A DNA stretch of 64,000 bases from Rhodococcus opacus B4 (GCF_000010805.1 NC_012522.1:124001-188000); one strand, 5' to 3'. Numbered from the stretch's first letter, positions 47,751 to 56,939 are shown. The notes: generated by a model not told the origin, from the sequence alone. Numbers and translations are program-made.

Positions 47751-48407
47751 TCAGGCGGCGCGAATGCGCCGACCGGTGACGAGGATGTAGATGCTGACCA
47801 GAAGCACCCAGGCCGGGAAAGCCAGTGTCGTCCACAGGCTGAAGCTGACGACCAGCAGCAGAGCCAGGGCGAGCAGGTATGTGGTCACGACGAGGAATCG
47901 CGGCATCAGCCCGGTCCGGAGCCAGATCGTTCCCAGCGAGAGCATGAACACCGCAGCCATGCGCAGCGCGTATACGTGGTTGATCTGCAGCATGATCTCG
48001 CGGCCGAAGTAGACGATCTCGTCCGCGGAACTGCCCGAGTGCCGGGCGATCGCGAGGACGCCGCCCGCGACGCCCATCGAGATGAAGCCCATCGCGAGGA
48101 ACAGCAGGCCGCTACCCAGGAATACCGTCGCGAAGAAACGGTCCTCGAGGTCGCCGAGGCGGTCGCGGATGACGCCGATGAACCAGAGGAACGCGATGCC
48201 CGCGAACGGGGCGAGCACGAGGGCCGTCTTGATCCGGGTCTCACCGCTTCCCACCCAGGGTGTCTCGTCGAACGGGTCGGCGGGCAGTGCGGTGTGCAGG
48301 AGGACGAGGCTGGCGGAGAAGAACGCAGCGAACACGATGCCCGCGACGGCCGCCGAGCGTGGCGTTCTCAGCCGGCGGAACTGTTTCTCGCGCTGCATGT
48401 CGGCCAT
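47751..48407 (-). CDS. Integral membrane protein
   Basis: A 218-residue protein with about six hydrophobic segments (for example AVAGIVFAAFFSASLVLLHT, FATVFLGSGLLFLAMGFISM, AWVLLVSIYILVTG). No domain recognised. It is divergent from the MFS exporter at 48740 with a 330-base gap. Confidence 0.75.
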   Translation of the reverse strand: MADMQREKQFRRLRTPRSAAVAGIVFAAFFSASLVLLHTALPADPFDETPWVGSGETRIKTALVLAPFAGIAFLWFIGVIRDRLGDLEDRFFATVFLGSGLLFLAMGFISMGVAGGVLAIARHSGSSADEIVYFGREIMLQINHVYALRMAAVFMLSLGTIWLRTGLMPRFLVVTTYLLALALLLVVSFSLWTTLAFPAWVLLVSIYILVTGRRIRAA

Positions 48408-48739
48408 GGGTCAATCCTCGCTCGAGCCGTGACCGGGAATCACCGATTCGCATCAACCGGCCCCGCGCCCGACCACGAAACCGACCGCCGCGTCTGCTAC
48501 GCCTGATTCGGGGTTGCGACCTGGCCTTTCCCTCGGCGCGGGTGCAGGCCGGGGTGCCGGCCTCCCGCTGGGCGGAACGCCGCATGGCGTGCCGCAGCCC
48601 CGAGAACTGTGATGTCAATTACACATTCGCGAGACTTCGACCACCGAATGTGACCACCCACCCCTACCGCCCGGCTCGGGCGGCGCCGCACTGCCGCGGC
48701 GCCGCCTCGAGTTCCCGTGCAGGTATTCGAAAGGACCCA
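48408..48739. promoter_or_regulatory. Divergent promoter region, with imperfect palindrome
   Basis: No gene is supported. At 48608-48625 TGTGATGTCAATTACACA is close to a CRP/GlxR-type or TetR-type dyad (GTG/CAC outer arms, TGA/TTA inner). It lies about 115 bases upstream of the exporter start. Confidence 0.3.
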
Positions 48740-50248
48740 ATGATGGTCACCCATGCGCCGGACGGCGGATCGGCTCGGACGCGTCAGCAGGACGCGACCG
48801 ACGAGCGATGGACGCCCCGACTGATCTTCTCGCTCGCCTCGATCGTGTTACTGCTGGAGATGCTCGCGGTCAGCTACATGATGATCTCGATCGCGCTGCC
48901 GCAGATCGTCACCCATTACCGGACGACCCAGGGGGCGTGGCTGCTCACGTCGTTCCTGCTGGTGGGGGCGATCACCTGCCCGCTGATCGGCAAGCTCGCC
49001 GACACCCACGGCAAGAGGAAGCTGCTGCTGACGGCCGTCGGCCTGTCGGCGCTGGGCTCGCTGATCTCGGCGATCGCACCGACGTACGCGGTGCTGATCG
49101 CCGGCCGCTCGCTGACCGGGCTGCTCGTGCCGTGCCTGTTCCTGAGCTATTCGCTGATCCGTGACGTCTTCCCCGCCCGGACGGTGGCGCTGGCGGTCAG
49201 CATCGCCACGAGCGGCATGGGGCTCATCGCGATCCCCGCGCCGTTCTTCACCGGTTGGCTGATCGACAACTTCGGGTTCCGCAGCATCTTCTGGTTCTTC
49301 CTGGCCGGTCTCGTGGTCCTCGCCGTCCTGATCCGGGCGACGACCGGCGAATCGCCCGTCCGCCTGCGTTCGCGCATCGACCTGATCGGCGCCGCGCTGC
49401 TCGGCGCGGGACTCGCCGGCATCCTCGTCGGGGTGAGCTTCGGGCCGTCGTGGGGCTGGACGTCGGGGTCGACCCTCGGGTTCGTCGCCGGCGGTGTCGC
49501 CCTGCTGGTGGCGTGGATCGGATCCGCACTTCTGCTGTCGGATCCGCTGATCGACATCCGGTTCTTCGGCAAGCGGCCCGTCTTCCTGACGGCATTGGGC
49601 GCCGGATTCTGCTACGGGACGTCGTCGGTGTTCACGATCATGCTCCCGATGATGTGCATGACGCCGGCGATCCTGGGGCTCGGCTACGGATTCGGCATCA
49701 GCGCAGAGGGATTTGCGATCTTCCAGGCGCCGTTGGGTGGTGCGGTAGTGCTCGGCGGACTGATCGTCGGAACCCTGGTACCCCGGAACGTGCGGCCGCG
49801 GATCCTGATGGTCGTGGGCATGCTGGTGATGGCGGCGGCCTGCCTGCTCACGGCGACGATCCACGACGACAAGGCACTGCTCATCGGCTTCGCCGCCCTC
49901 CTGGGCGTGGGAATGGGCATGGGGTACGCCTCCATCCCGAACCTGCTCATCGCAGCGGTGCCGCCGCAACTGCAGGCGACGACGGCGAGCATGGTGGCGG
50001 TGTTCCAGAGCATTCTGCCCGCCATCCTTCCGGTCATCGCCTTCACCGTGTTGAACTCGCACATTGCGACCGTGATGCAGGGCGCCGTCTTCTACACGGA
50101 CACCGGTATCACGATCGCTTTCGTGATCGGCGCGATCTCGGCGCTGCTGGGCGCCATGGTGGCCGTCGCGCTGCCCCGCAGGATTTCGCAGCTGAGCGCA
50201 CCCGGCGCCGAGTCCACGACCGCGACCGACGTGGTCCTCGCCCACTGA
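48740..50248 (+). CDS. MFS drug exporter, DHA2 (14-helix) type
   Basis: A 502-residue transporter from ATG 48740 (GAAAGGA upstream). Fourteen hydrophobic segments are visible. The signature GKLADTHGKRKLLL after helix 2 and GRSLTGLLVPCLFLSYSLIR around helix 4-5 fit the DHA2 drug:proton antiporters. The substrate may be a drug or toxic metabolite. The nearest possible regulators are the broken TetR at 45.8 kb and the orphan OmpR-type regulator. Confidence 0.9.
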   Translation: MMVTHAPDGGSARTRQQDATDERWTPRLIFSLASIVLLLEMLAVSYMMISIALPQIVTHYRTTQGAWLLTSFLLVGAITCPLIGKLADTHGKRKLLLTAVGLSALGSLISAIAPTYAVLIAGRSLTGLLVPCLFLSYSLIRDVFPARTVALAVSIATSGMGLIAIPAPFFTGWLIDNFGFRSIFWFFLAGLVVLAVLIRATTGESPVRLRSRIDLIGAALLGAGLAGILVGVSFGPSWGWTSGSTLGFVAGGVALLVAWIGSALLLSDPLIDIRFFGKRPVFLTALGAGFCYGTSSVFTIMLPMMCMTPAILGLGYGFGISAEGFAIFQAPLGGAVVLGGLIVGTLVPRNVRPRILMVVGMLVMAAACLLTATIHDDKALLIGFAALLGVGMGMGYASIPNLLIAAVPPQLQATTASMVAVFQSILPAILPVIAFTVLNSHIATVMQGAVFYTDTGITIAFVIGAISALLGAMVAVALPRRISQLSAPGAESTTATDVVLAH

Positions 50249-50412
50249 ACCCAGTCACATACGGTCGTCGCCGCGTCCCCGCACGGGATGCGGCGACGAC
50301 CGCCGGGCGGGCGCTCCGCCGAAACGGGTCATCGGCCGTCGGCCGAGTGGGAGGCTGTCAACTGCTACCGTAATCTTTAATACTTCCTAGTCCTTCCTAC
50401 TACTATCGGATA

Positions 50413-51036
50413 ATGCGCAGCGGCGAGGCGGCGGCATGCCTGAACGTGTCGGTGGTGGGGGTCCGGAAGGCCGCGTCGGCGGGCCGGTTACCTTCTCGGC
50501 GTACAGGTTCCGGTCAGCGAGTCTTCGATCGGGCGGATCTCGACGTCTACCTGGGTCGACCTACATGGAAGAATGTTCGGGCCGACAGGGCGGAAGCATC
50601 CTATTGCCGGGTGTCCGGCTCGACCGGTCAGAAATCCTCGCTCGCCGATCAGGAGAAGATGTTGCGTGAGAGTGCCACCGGCACCGTGTACCGGGTCTAC
50701 AAGGATCGTGGTTCCGGTCTGCGGGAGACCCGAACGGGACTGAATCGGATGCTCGACGACGCAACCAAGGGCCGGTTCACGGTGGTGCGAGTGGTATGGC
50801 GGGATCGGTTGGCGCGATTCTCCGGTGGCGTGGATCGAACGTTACCTGTCGGCGGTCGGCGTCAAGGTCGAGGTCCTGCGTGAACGGGGGGACCAAGTCG
50901 CTGGTGGAGGAGCTGATGGATGACTTCATGGCATTGCTCGCCTCGTTTTCCGGCCGCTTCCGCCCAATTGCGGTCGAAGCGGAATCAACGTCGACTTCGT
51001 TGGCGATGCGGCAGCACGGTTGGCGAGGACTACCTG
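50413..51036 (+). pseudogene. tnpA: IS607-type serine recombinase TnpA, frameshifted
   Basis: From ATG 50413: a MerR-like helix-turn-helix (SGEAAACLNVSVVGVRKAAS), then the serine-recombinase core AEASYCRVSGSTGQKSSLAD with the catalytic Ser, DRGSGLRETRTGLNRML and VVRVVWRDRLARF. Three indels follow (about 50822, 50888 and 50965): VAWIERYLSAVGVKVEVLRE, TKSLVEELMDDFMALLASFS and QLRSKRNQRR lie in successive frames. The enzyme is therefore very probably inactive. Confidence 0.85.
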
Positions 51037-51681
51037 ATGGCCGATGCCGGATTGCCTGCGGTGCGGCAGTTCTCGTTCACCGCCCGCCCGTACCTCGCTG
51101 TCGATGACGTCACTGGTGAGCCGATCGGGCTCGACGGCGTCGACACCCGGGTGGGGTGGTTGCTCGACCTGATCTCGGGCGCCGAAGCGCAGATGCTGTC
51201 GCGGCTGTGGCAGCCGGCCACCTTCGATGTCCTCGCCGCCGGCGTGGACCGGCAGGACCGGAGGCTGCCCGCGCAGGGTCACGTCGCCGCGTCCCGCCTC
51301 GGCTGGACCCCGCATTACCCGGACGGGGTCTACATTCCGTCGCGTGTCACGCGGGTGGTGACCGCGCAGGTGATGGCGACCCTGCGGACCCTCGCCTTCC
51401 GGGACACCGCGATCACATCGCTGTCTGAGCGGTTCGACCCGGCCACCGGGCAGATAGCCCCACCCACCTGCGCCGCGGACTGGGTGCCATTGGGTTTCGC
51501 CCGAGGAGTGCGACGCCAGCTGATTGCCCGCTCCCGCCGCGAGGGCAACGCGGTGCCGTCCGGCCGGGTGCGGATCACCGACATGCAGGCACCACCGAAG
51601 ACCTCGGTGATGGCTCGGCTGTCCGCAGCGGATCGGCAGCTCGCTCAACTCGCCGTCACCGACGTCGTCATGACGTTGTGA
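51037..51681 (+). CDS. TnpB-associated N-terminal ORF
   Basis: A 214-residue ORF from ATG 51037. It carries no RuvC motif; it has FTARPYLAVDDVTGEPIGLD, long helices and DWVPLGFARGVRRQLIARSR. Its stop (51679-51681) overlaps the GTG start of the RuvC-bearing ORF by four bases (GTGA). I infer that it corresponds to the N-terminal (wedge/REC-like) half of TnpB made as a separate chain. Confidence 0.55.
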   Translation: MADAGLPAVRQFSFTARPYLAVDDVTGEPIGLDGVDTRVGWLLDLISGAEAQMLSRLWQPATFDVLAAGVDRQDRRLPAQGHVAASRLGWTPHYPDGVYIPSRVTRVVTAQVMATLRTLAFRDTAITSLSERFDPATGQIAPPTCAADWVPLGFARGVRRQLIARSRREGNAVPSGRVRITDMQAPPKTSVMARLSAADRQLAQLAVTDVVMTL

Positions 51682-52772
51682 AACTGCCCACCACTCCCGT
51701 CCCGACGGGACGCGCGCAGTGGCGACGAGTCCGGCTGACCGCCACACTCCCCGCGCACCTGCACGACCGGCCGATCAGCGACTGGCATCTGCCGACCCTC
51801 GTCCTCGACCACCGAGGTCTGCTGTTGCGGTGCGCCGCCACCGAGACGGTCCCCGCAGCCGAGCTGACATCGGGAACTACCGCTGTGGGCGTCGACTGGT
51901 CGCCGGCCACGCTCGGTGCCGCCGCCATCACCACCGAAACCCCGGACGGGCTGTCCTCGGACTTTCAGGGTTGGACGTACGACGACGACCGCGGCCTCGG
52001 GACCAAACTGGCCCGCCTGCAAGCGGAGGGGCACATGTTGCACCGCAAGGCGGCCCGGCTGACGCAACTCGCCACCAACGCCGAACCCGAGGTCCGCACC
52101 CAACTCGAGGCGAAGATCGCCCTCCTCGACGCCCACCGCACCGCGGTGGGTGCCAAGAGGGGCAAGATCAACCGGGAACTGGGATTCCACTTCGCCCGCC
52201 AGGTCACCGACTATGCCACCGCGGCGAGCGCGACGGTGATCGCGGTGGAGGACCTGACCACCCTCGAGTCCCGCGGGCACGGTCGGGTCAACAACAATCG
52301 GGCCGCGCAGTCCGCCCGCCGAAAGGCGGTGATCGCCCTCGCGCACACCGCCGCGGGTGTCGGCATCACGGTGGTGTCGGTGCCGGCCCGCGGATCCTCC
52401 GCGCGGTGTCCGGGCTGCGACGCACCCCTCGCACGCCCCGGCGGCTACCACACCGCGTGGTGCCAGGGGTGCCGGGTCGGCGGCAACCGGGACCATATCG
52501 CCGGGGTCAACCGGGCCAAACGCGCACTGCTCGGCAAAACCAAGGTGACCCGTCGGCGGGGGCAGATGCCCGCGATCCGGGTCGCCGAGCACGCGCCGGT
52601 CCGCAAGTCCCGGGACAAGACCGGTCCGACACCGCGTCCGCCGCGGCACCGCAGGGTCCGCCGCAGCCTGCCCACCGTGACACCGCGGGCGGGGGTGACT
52701 CCGAAACAGATATGTTCCTGCACCTCGAGCGTCGGTGTGGGACACGGTCCAACCCGCACCACCTCAGAGTGA
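51678..52772 (+). CDS. tnpB: TnpB nuclease, RuvC and zinc-ribbon half
   Basis: A 364-residue ORF starting GTG 51678. The RuvC active site appears complete: Asp73 in AVGVDWSPATLG, Glu191 in VIAVEDLTTLESRG, and Asp272 in GNRDHIAGVNRAKRAL. A zinc ribbon (Cys244, Cys247, Cys262, Cys265) lies between RuvC-II and III. TnpB is an RNA-guided DNA nuclease that favours retention of the element. The conserved residues contrast with the decayed tnpA. The C-terminal 70 residues are basic and Pro-rich and probably overlap the guide RNA gene. Confidence 0.85.
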   Translation: MKLPTTPVPTGRAQWRRVRLTATLPAHLHDRPISDWHLPTLVLDHRGLLLRCAATETVPAAELTSGTTAVGVDWSPATLGAAAITTETPDGLSSDFQGWTYDDDRGLGTKLARLQAEGHMLHRKAARLTQLATNAEPEVRTQLEAKIALLDAHRTAVGAKRGKINRELGFHFARQVTDYATAASATVIAVEDLTTLESRGHGRVNNNRAAQSARRKAVIALAHTAAGVGITVVSVPARGSSARCPGCDAPLARPGGYHTAWCQGCRVGGNRDHIAGVNRAKRALLGKTKVTRRRGQMPAIRVAEHAPVRKSRDKTGPTPRPPRHRRVRRSLPTVTPRAGVTPKQICSCTSSVGVGHGPTRTTSE

Positions 52773-52840
52773 TGCGGGTAGCCGTGAAGTACATACATCT
52801 CCTACGCCGGCCACGTCAGTGGTAGGAAGTATGAGATCTA
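52773..52840 (+). ncRNA. Right end of the IS607-like element, candidate omega-RNA 3' part
   Basis: The sequence after tnpB can fold: CCAC-GTCA-GTGG forms a hairpin within an outer CCTA/TAGG pairing (about 52801-52826). In IS605/IS607 elements the guide RNA of TnpB overlaps the 3' end of tnpB and ends at the right border with the guide just outside. Position and fold fit, but conservation cannot be tested here. Confidence 0.35.
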
Positions 52841-52890
52841 TGTAGACGCTGAGGTGCGGAAAGTTTCGACCCAGACGGCAGGAGACCACC

Positions 52891-53316
52891 ATGCGACTGA
52901 CCACCCTCGGCGACCTTCCCGGACGCATCGCGACCGGGAGCTTCATACTCCATTCGGGATTGCAGAAATGGTCGGCGGACGAGCAGACCGCCCAGGGCAT
53001 CCACGGTATGGCGGCGGGGGCGTTCCCGTTTCTGAACGCGATCCCGCCGCAACGATTCGTCAAGTTGCTGTCCGTCGCCGAAATAAGCACGGGCGCAGCA
53101 TTACTCGCACCGTTCGTGCCTACCGCCGTGGCGGGGGCCGCGCTCACCGGGTTTTCCGGCGGCCTCGTGGCCATGTACGCGAGGACCCCCGGCCTACGTA
53201 ACCCCGGCAGCATCTGGCCGAACGAGAACGGCATCGCTGTCGCGAAGGACACGTGGATGCTCGGGATGGGCCTCGGTTACGTCCTCGACGGATGGACGCG
53301 GTTGCGCAGCCGCTGA
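52891..53316 (+). CDS. DoxX-like small membrane protein
   Basis: A 141-residue protein with about four hydrophobic segments. GSFILHSGLQKWSAD near the N-terminus and LLSVAEISTGAALLAPFVPT fit the DoxX/DUF4267-like group. These membrane proteins are often linked to redox stress. ATG 52891 follows AGGAGACCACC. Confidence 0.7.
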   Translation: MRLTTLGDLPGRIATGSFILHSGLQKWSADEQTAQGIHGMAAGAFPFLNAIPPQRFVKLLSVAEISTGAALLAPFVPTAVAGAALTGFSGGLVAMYARTPGLRNPGSIWPNENGIAVAKDTWMLGMGLGYVLDGWTRLRSR

Positions 53317-53344
53317 CCGCCCGGCGGTGACGTCCACGCCCGCG

Positions 53345-53881
53345 TCACTGTTCGGGGACGGCGCAGAAGTCGCTGTCGGAGAAGCCCGAAGGCCGCACAC
53401 CGAGCGCCTGATTGAGACGTCCGCGGTGATTCTCCCAGGCGATGGCCGCGGCGAGTTCGGTCACCTGGGACTCGGAGAAGGCGGCGAGCAGCGAACCACG
53501 CAGGTCGTCACTGATGTGGGCGGGGGTGCGTGTCATCGCGTCGGCGAACTCCAGGACCAGCTTCTCCGTGTCGTCGAACGCGGAGCTCTCGCGGAACGCC
53601 GGCAGGGCGCGCAACTGGGCGTCGCTCACGCCGAGGGCACGGCTGAACGCCGAGCCGATGTCGAGGCAGTACTCGCAGTTGGTCAGCGCGGCCGCCTTGA
53701 TCTCGGCGAGCGCCTTCAACCGGGGGTCGACCCGGGCGCTCGCCGCCAGCGCGACCTCGTGGAATCCGACGGCCGCGAGCAGCTGCGGTCGTCGGCGCAA
53801 CCAGCGAAACAAGTCGGCCCGGTTGCGGCGGGCGGTGGGAAAGACGCGGCGAAACGAGTCCATCTGACCGAGGACGCTCAT
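53345..53881 (-). CDS. Carboxymuconolactone decarboxylase-family (AhpD-like) protein
   Basis: A 178-residue protein. LKALAEIKAAALTNCEYCLD contains the CxxC pair (Cys69, Cys72), followed by IGSAFSRALGVSDAQLRAL and EKLVLEFADAMTRTPAHISD. The fold is that of AhpD/CMD-like disulfide reductases; the usual His four residues after the second Cys is Gly here, as in many members of this subgroup. A role in peroxide detoxification is plausible. Confidence 0.85.
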   Translation of the reverse strand: MSVLGQMDSFRRVFPTARRNRADLFRWLRRRPQLLAAVGFHEVALAASARVDPRLKALAEIKAAALTNCEYCLDIGSAFSRALGVSDAQLRALPAFRESSAFDDTEKLVLEFADAMTRTPAHISDDLRGSLLAAFSESQVTELAAAIAWENHRGRLNQALGVRPSGFSDSDFCAVPEQ

Positions 53882-54007
53882 GCTGTCGGTCTACACCCGC
53901 GGCCGGATCGAGACAACCCCGGCCATTAGGCAATCGCCGTGTCCCGGCGGCGGGAGTGTTCTACGTTCGGAGCTGAGGCCGACCCCGCCGCACCCCGAGG
54001 AGTCACC

Positions 54008-54193
54008 ATGAAGGCAGTCGTGTGCACCGAGACTCGCCTGGAGTTCGGTGACGTCCCGGATCCGGTCCCGGCCAGGGGTCAGGTGCTGATCGACGTGTCC
54101 CGGTGCGGGATCTGCGGCTCGGACCTGCACGCCCGCACGCACGCCGACGAGATGGCGGAACTGGCCGCCCAGATCAGCGCCGCCGCCCTGTGA
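54008..54193 (+). pseudogene. N-terminal fragment of a zinc alcohol dehydrogenase
   Basis: From ATG 54008, MKAVVCTETRLEFGDVPDPV, RGQVLIDVSRCGICGSDLHA is the GroES-like start of the MDR family with the catalytic zinc Cys. After DEMAELAAQ the frame ends at residue 61, whereas the family has about 340 residues. Nothing downstream continues the fold; the next gene starts 13 bases later. It is a deletion remnant. Confidence 0.75.
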
Positions 54194-54206
54194 TCCGCCG
54201 CCGCCC

Positions 54207-55076
54207 ATGAACCCCAACCACCCCCGCCTCCGATGGGTCGCCCCGGCACTTCTCCTCGCGTTGATCTACGCGGCGTCGCTCACCGTGTACGGGTTGAGCA
54301 GCCGCACCGAGGACGAGGGACCGTTCGCGGGCAACGACGACGAGGTCGTGGTCCTGGTGACGGCGAAATCGCTGCAGCCGACCACCGACCGGGTGCAGGC
54401 CGAGGTGACGATCGCCGTCGGCGAGGAGTACCTGCACGCCAACGGCGACACCCTGAATCGGGACATCACCCTGCTGCTCTTCCCGAGCACCAGTCACGAG
54501 GAGATCGTGTTCCGGGCGGGCGCCGCACCGACGACGTTCGACACCGAGTTCATCGCCACCGGCAACGCGGCGTACTGGCCGTTCGACCGGTTCGAGGTGA
54601 ACCCGATGGTGGTGGAGGCGTACGAGGGCGCCGGCGCCGACCGGGCACTGCTGCCCACGGGGCTCCTGGTGGACGGCAGGGTCGACGGGTGGAAGGCGCG
54701 GGCCGACGCGGTGGCCGTCGACACGGACCTGTCGCGGAACGGCACCGGCGCCGCATTGTTATTCGCGCGCACGGGCGGGAACCTGATCTACGCCGGCATC
54801 CTCCTGCTGATGATGACGATCCTCGCGGGGCTCGCCGCGTTCGTCGCGCTGCAGACGTTCCGGCGCAAGCGCGCCGTCAACACCGACATGCTCGGCTGGA
54901 TGGCGGCGATGCTGTTCGCGGTCGTGCCGTTGCGGGGAATCCTGCCGGGAAGCCCGCCGATCGGGTCGTGGGTCGACATCGCCCTCACGGTGTGGGTGGT
55001 GTCCACACTCGTCGCGTCCCTGGCGTTGTTCGTCTTCTGCTGGTGGCGGGACAGCGAGCAGCCCGCGCAGCCCTGA
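54207..55076 (+). CDS. DUF4436 membrane protein
   Basis: A 289-residue protein: an N-terminal membrane segment (ALLLALIYAASLTVYGL), an extracytoplasmic beta domain of about 150 residues, then two to three membrane helices (GGNLIYAGILLLMMTILAGL, LGWMAAMLFAVVPLRGILPG, LVASLALFVFCWW). YWPFDRFEVNP is typical of DUF4436. Function unknown; common in mycobacteria and relatives. Confidence 0.8.
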   Translation: MNPNHPRLRWVAPALLLALIYAASLTVYGLSSRTEDEGPFAGNDDEVVVLVTAKSLQPTTDRVQAEVTIAVGEEYLHANGDTLNRDITLLLFPSTSHEEIVFRAGAAPTTFDTEFIATGNAAYWPFDRFEVNPMVVEAYEGAGADRALLPTGLLVDGRVDGWKARADAVAVDTDLSRNGTGAALLFARTGGNLIYAGILLLMMTILAGLAAFVALQTFRRKRAVNTDMLGWMAAMLFAVVPLRGILPGSPPIGSWVDIALTVWVVSTLVASLALFVFCWWRDSEQPAQP

Positions 55077-55126
55077 TTTCGGTCGGTGGTTGCCACGGGC
55101 GCCACGGATTCGGAATAGTCGAGCAC

Positions 55127-55579
55127 ATGGTGCGCCGGACCGGGAGAGTGTTGCCGCCGTGGTATCTCGGCCCCGTCAACAAGGTGATCGTCGGCCTGCA
55201 CCGGCTGGGTGTTCCGATGCCGATGCCGGCGCTCACCGTCCCGGGCCGGGAGACGGGGGTGCTGCGGTCGACGCCGGTCTCGCCGTACGAGGTGGACGGC
55301 CGCACCTACGTCGTCGCGGGGTACGCGGAATCGGATTGGGCGAAGAACGCCCGCGCGGCCGGGCGCGGCGAACTGACCCGCGGACGTCGCCGCGAGCGGG
55401 TTCGCCTGGTACCGCTGCCGGTGTCGGAGCGCGCCCGGATCCTCCGCGAGTTCCCGATCCGGGTGCCGCACGGGGTCACCATGTTCCTGAAGGCCGGGAC
55501 GGTCGCGAACTCCTCTCCGGAGGCGTTCGCGGCCGCGGCGGACCGGTGCGAGGTGTTCCGCGTCGAGCCGCTGGACTGA
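55127..55579 (+). CDS. Deazaflavin (F420)-dependent nitroreductase-family protein
   Basis: A 150-residue protein from ATG 55127. VNKVIVGLHRLGVPMPMPAL, VSPYEVDGRTYVVAGYAESD, WAKNARAAGRGELTRGRRRE and AREFP-like end segments match the Ddn/FDOR family of split-barrel proteins that use F420H2 to reduce quinones or nitro compounds. It implies that the host makes F420 although the fbiC/cofC genes in this window are broken. Confidence 0.8.
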   Translation: MVRRTGRVLPPWYLGPVNKVIVGLHRLGVPMPMPALTVPGRETGVLRSTPVSPYEVDGRTYVVAGYAESDWAKNARAAGRGELTRGRRRERVRLVPLPVSERARILREFPIRVPHGVTMFLKAGTVANSSPEAFAAAADRCEVFRVEPLD

Positions 55580-55585
55580 TCGGGG

Positions 55586-56002
55586 TCACCGAACCTCGAG
55601 CGTGCCCACCATGTTCGGGTGGTAGGTGCAGTGGAAGGCGAACGTGCCCGGCTGGCCGGGCACCGTGAACGTCGCGACCGCGCCCGGTTCGACCTCGACG
55701 TCGAACAGATCGCCGGTGTCAGCGGTCACGGTGTGTTCGGCGGTGTCGTCGTTGCGGACGGTGACCTGCTCTCCCGGTGCGAACGTTCCGGGCAGCGTGT
55801 ACTTGAAGTCGCTGATCACGATCTCCCGTGCACCTGCCGGCATGGACATCGGCATCGACATCGACGGCATGTCGGTCATCATGTGGTTCCCGCCGTGCTC
55901 CGACTCGGACGACGCGGACGAGTCGTCGCTGTCGTTTCCGCACGCGGCCAGCGCGAGGATGGCCAGCAGGATCGGCAGGACAAGTGTCGGTACGCGTTTC
56001 AT
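55586..56002 (-). CDS. Cupredoxin-like copper lipoprotein
   Basis: A 138-residue protein. The signal ends in LALAAC, so Cys21 is lipidated. A Met/His-rich stretch (HGGNHMMTDMPSMSMPMSMP) may bind copper. The cupredoxin fold carries the type-1 site His90, Cys125, His128 and Met131 (DDTAEHTVT; FHCTYHPNM). It is an exported electron carrier or copper-binding protein. Confidence 0.88.
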   Translation of the reverse strand: MKRVPTLVLPILLAILALAACGNDSDDSSASSESEHGGNHMMTDMPSMSMPMSMPAGAREIVISDFKYTLPGTFAPGEQVTVRNDDTAEHTVTADTGDLFDVEVEPGAVATFTVPGQPGTFAFHCTYHPNMVGTLEVR

Positions 56003-56111
56003 GATGGTCGCCTCCGGGGTGCAAGTGGGAACGGAGGCCCGACGCCCCGCTCCTCGCGGGAGTAGTACCCGTTTTCCCGGCAGGCACCCCTCGGCGTGCG
56101 CGGTGACTTCG

Positions 56112-56822
56112 TCAGCCGCCGTTCAACGCCTCCTGCGTCTCGAGGTTCGCGACCGGGGTGCGCAGCGAGACGACGGCGTCCGCGTAGAGGGAGGACTTGA
56201 TCTCGCCGAGCGTGCGGCCGCGCGTCGCGACGAGTCCCTGCGCGTGTGCGACGGCGTCGGCGAGCACCTGCTGCTCGGGGGCGACCTCGTCGACGAATCC
56301 GAGTTCCTTCGCCGCCACGCCGCCATACCGCCGGCCGGTCACCAGGGCGGTGTGCACCGCCCGCGCGGGCAGGCGGGCCGCGAGCAGCGCGATGCTGCCG
56401 GGTGCGTAACTCGCCCCGATGGTGATCCCCGGCAGGCAGAAGTAGCCGCGGTCCTCCCGCATCACCCGGTGGTCGTGGGCGGCCGCGAGGATGGCGCCGC
56501 CGCCGAAGGTGTGCCCGGTCAGCGCGGCCACGGTGGGCAGCGGGAACGTGAGGATCCGCGCGAACAGGGCCTGCACCCGGTCGATGTAGGAGTTCAGCTT
56601 GTCGGTGTTGGCGAGGACCCAGGCGGTGTCGAGACCGGTGGAGTAGAACTTTCCGACCGCGGTGGTCACCAGCGCGGCGGGGCCGTCGTGCTGCTCGACC
56701 CGATCGAGGAGACCGTCGACACTCACGATCCAGTCCGGATGGAAGGCGTTCTCGCTGTCCCGTTCCCCCTCCTCCCCGAAGTACAGGACGAACACATCAC
56801 CCGAGCGTTCCAAGTACGGCAT
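56112..56822 (-). CDS. Enoyl-CoA hydratase/isomerase family protein
   Basis: A 236-residue crotonase-fold protein. LVTTAVGKFYSTGLDTAWV and TVAALTGHTFGGGAILAAAH DHRVM form the oxyanion-hole regions; YFCLPGITIGASYAPGSIAL follows. The catalytic Glu pair of hydratases is not evident, so a delta3,delta2-enoyl-CoA isomerase role is more likely. It would act in fatty acid oxidation. Confidence 0.85.
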   Translation of the reverse strand: MPYLERSGDVFVLYFGEEGERDSENAFHPDWIVSVDGLLDRVEQHDGPAALVTTAVGKFYSTGLDTAWVLANTDKLNSYIDRVQALFARILTFPLPTVAALTGHTFGGGAILAAAHDHRVMREDRGYFCLPGITIGASYAPGSIALLAARLPARAVHTALVTGRRYGGVAAKELGFVDEVAPEQQVLADAVAHAQGLVATRGRTLGEIKSSLYADAVVSLRTPVANLETQEALNGG

Positions 56823-56939
56823 GCGGCGAGGCTACCCGCACACCGGCGCGCTGCGCCCCTCGAACACCCACCGGTGGGTGAAGTTTCAACTGTCGCGGGG
56901 CCGGGTATGTCGATCGTCAAACAGCTGAGGCGGTGGACG

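Larger units (their letters stand above)
50380..52832 (+). mobile_element. IS607-like element with dead tnpA and two-part tnpB
   Basis: The element carries a serine recombinase gene and a tnpB, the IS607 combination. The ends are inferred: ATACTTCCTA at 50380-50389 is found inverted at 52823-52832, both in AT-rich patches next to related TTCCTAC copies. IS607 elements have no long terminal repeats and make no target duplication, so the exact borders are uncertain. Confidence 0.7.

Noticed and set aside
48848..50245. A 465-codon minus-strand frame rich in Asp, Arg, His and Gln
   Set aside because: It is antisense to the MFS exporter; a membrane protein gene read backwards gives this composition.
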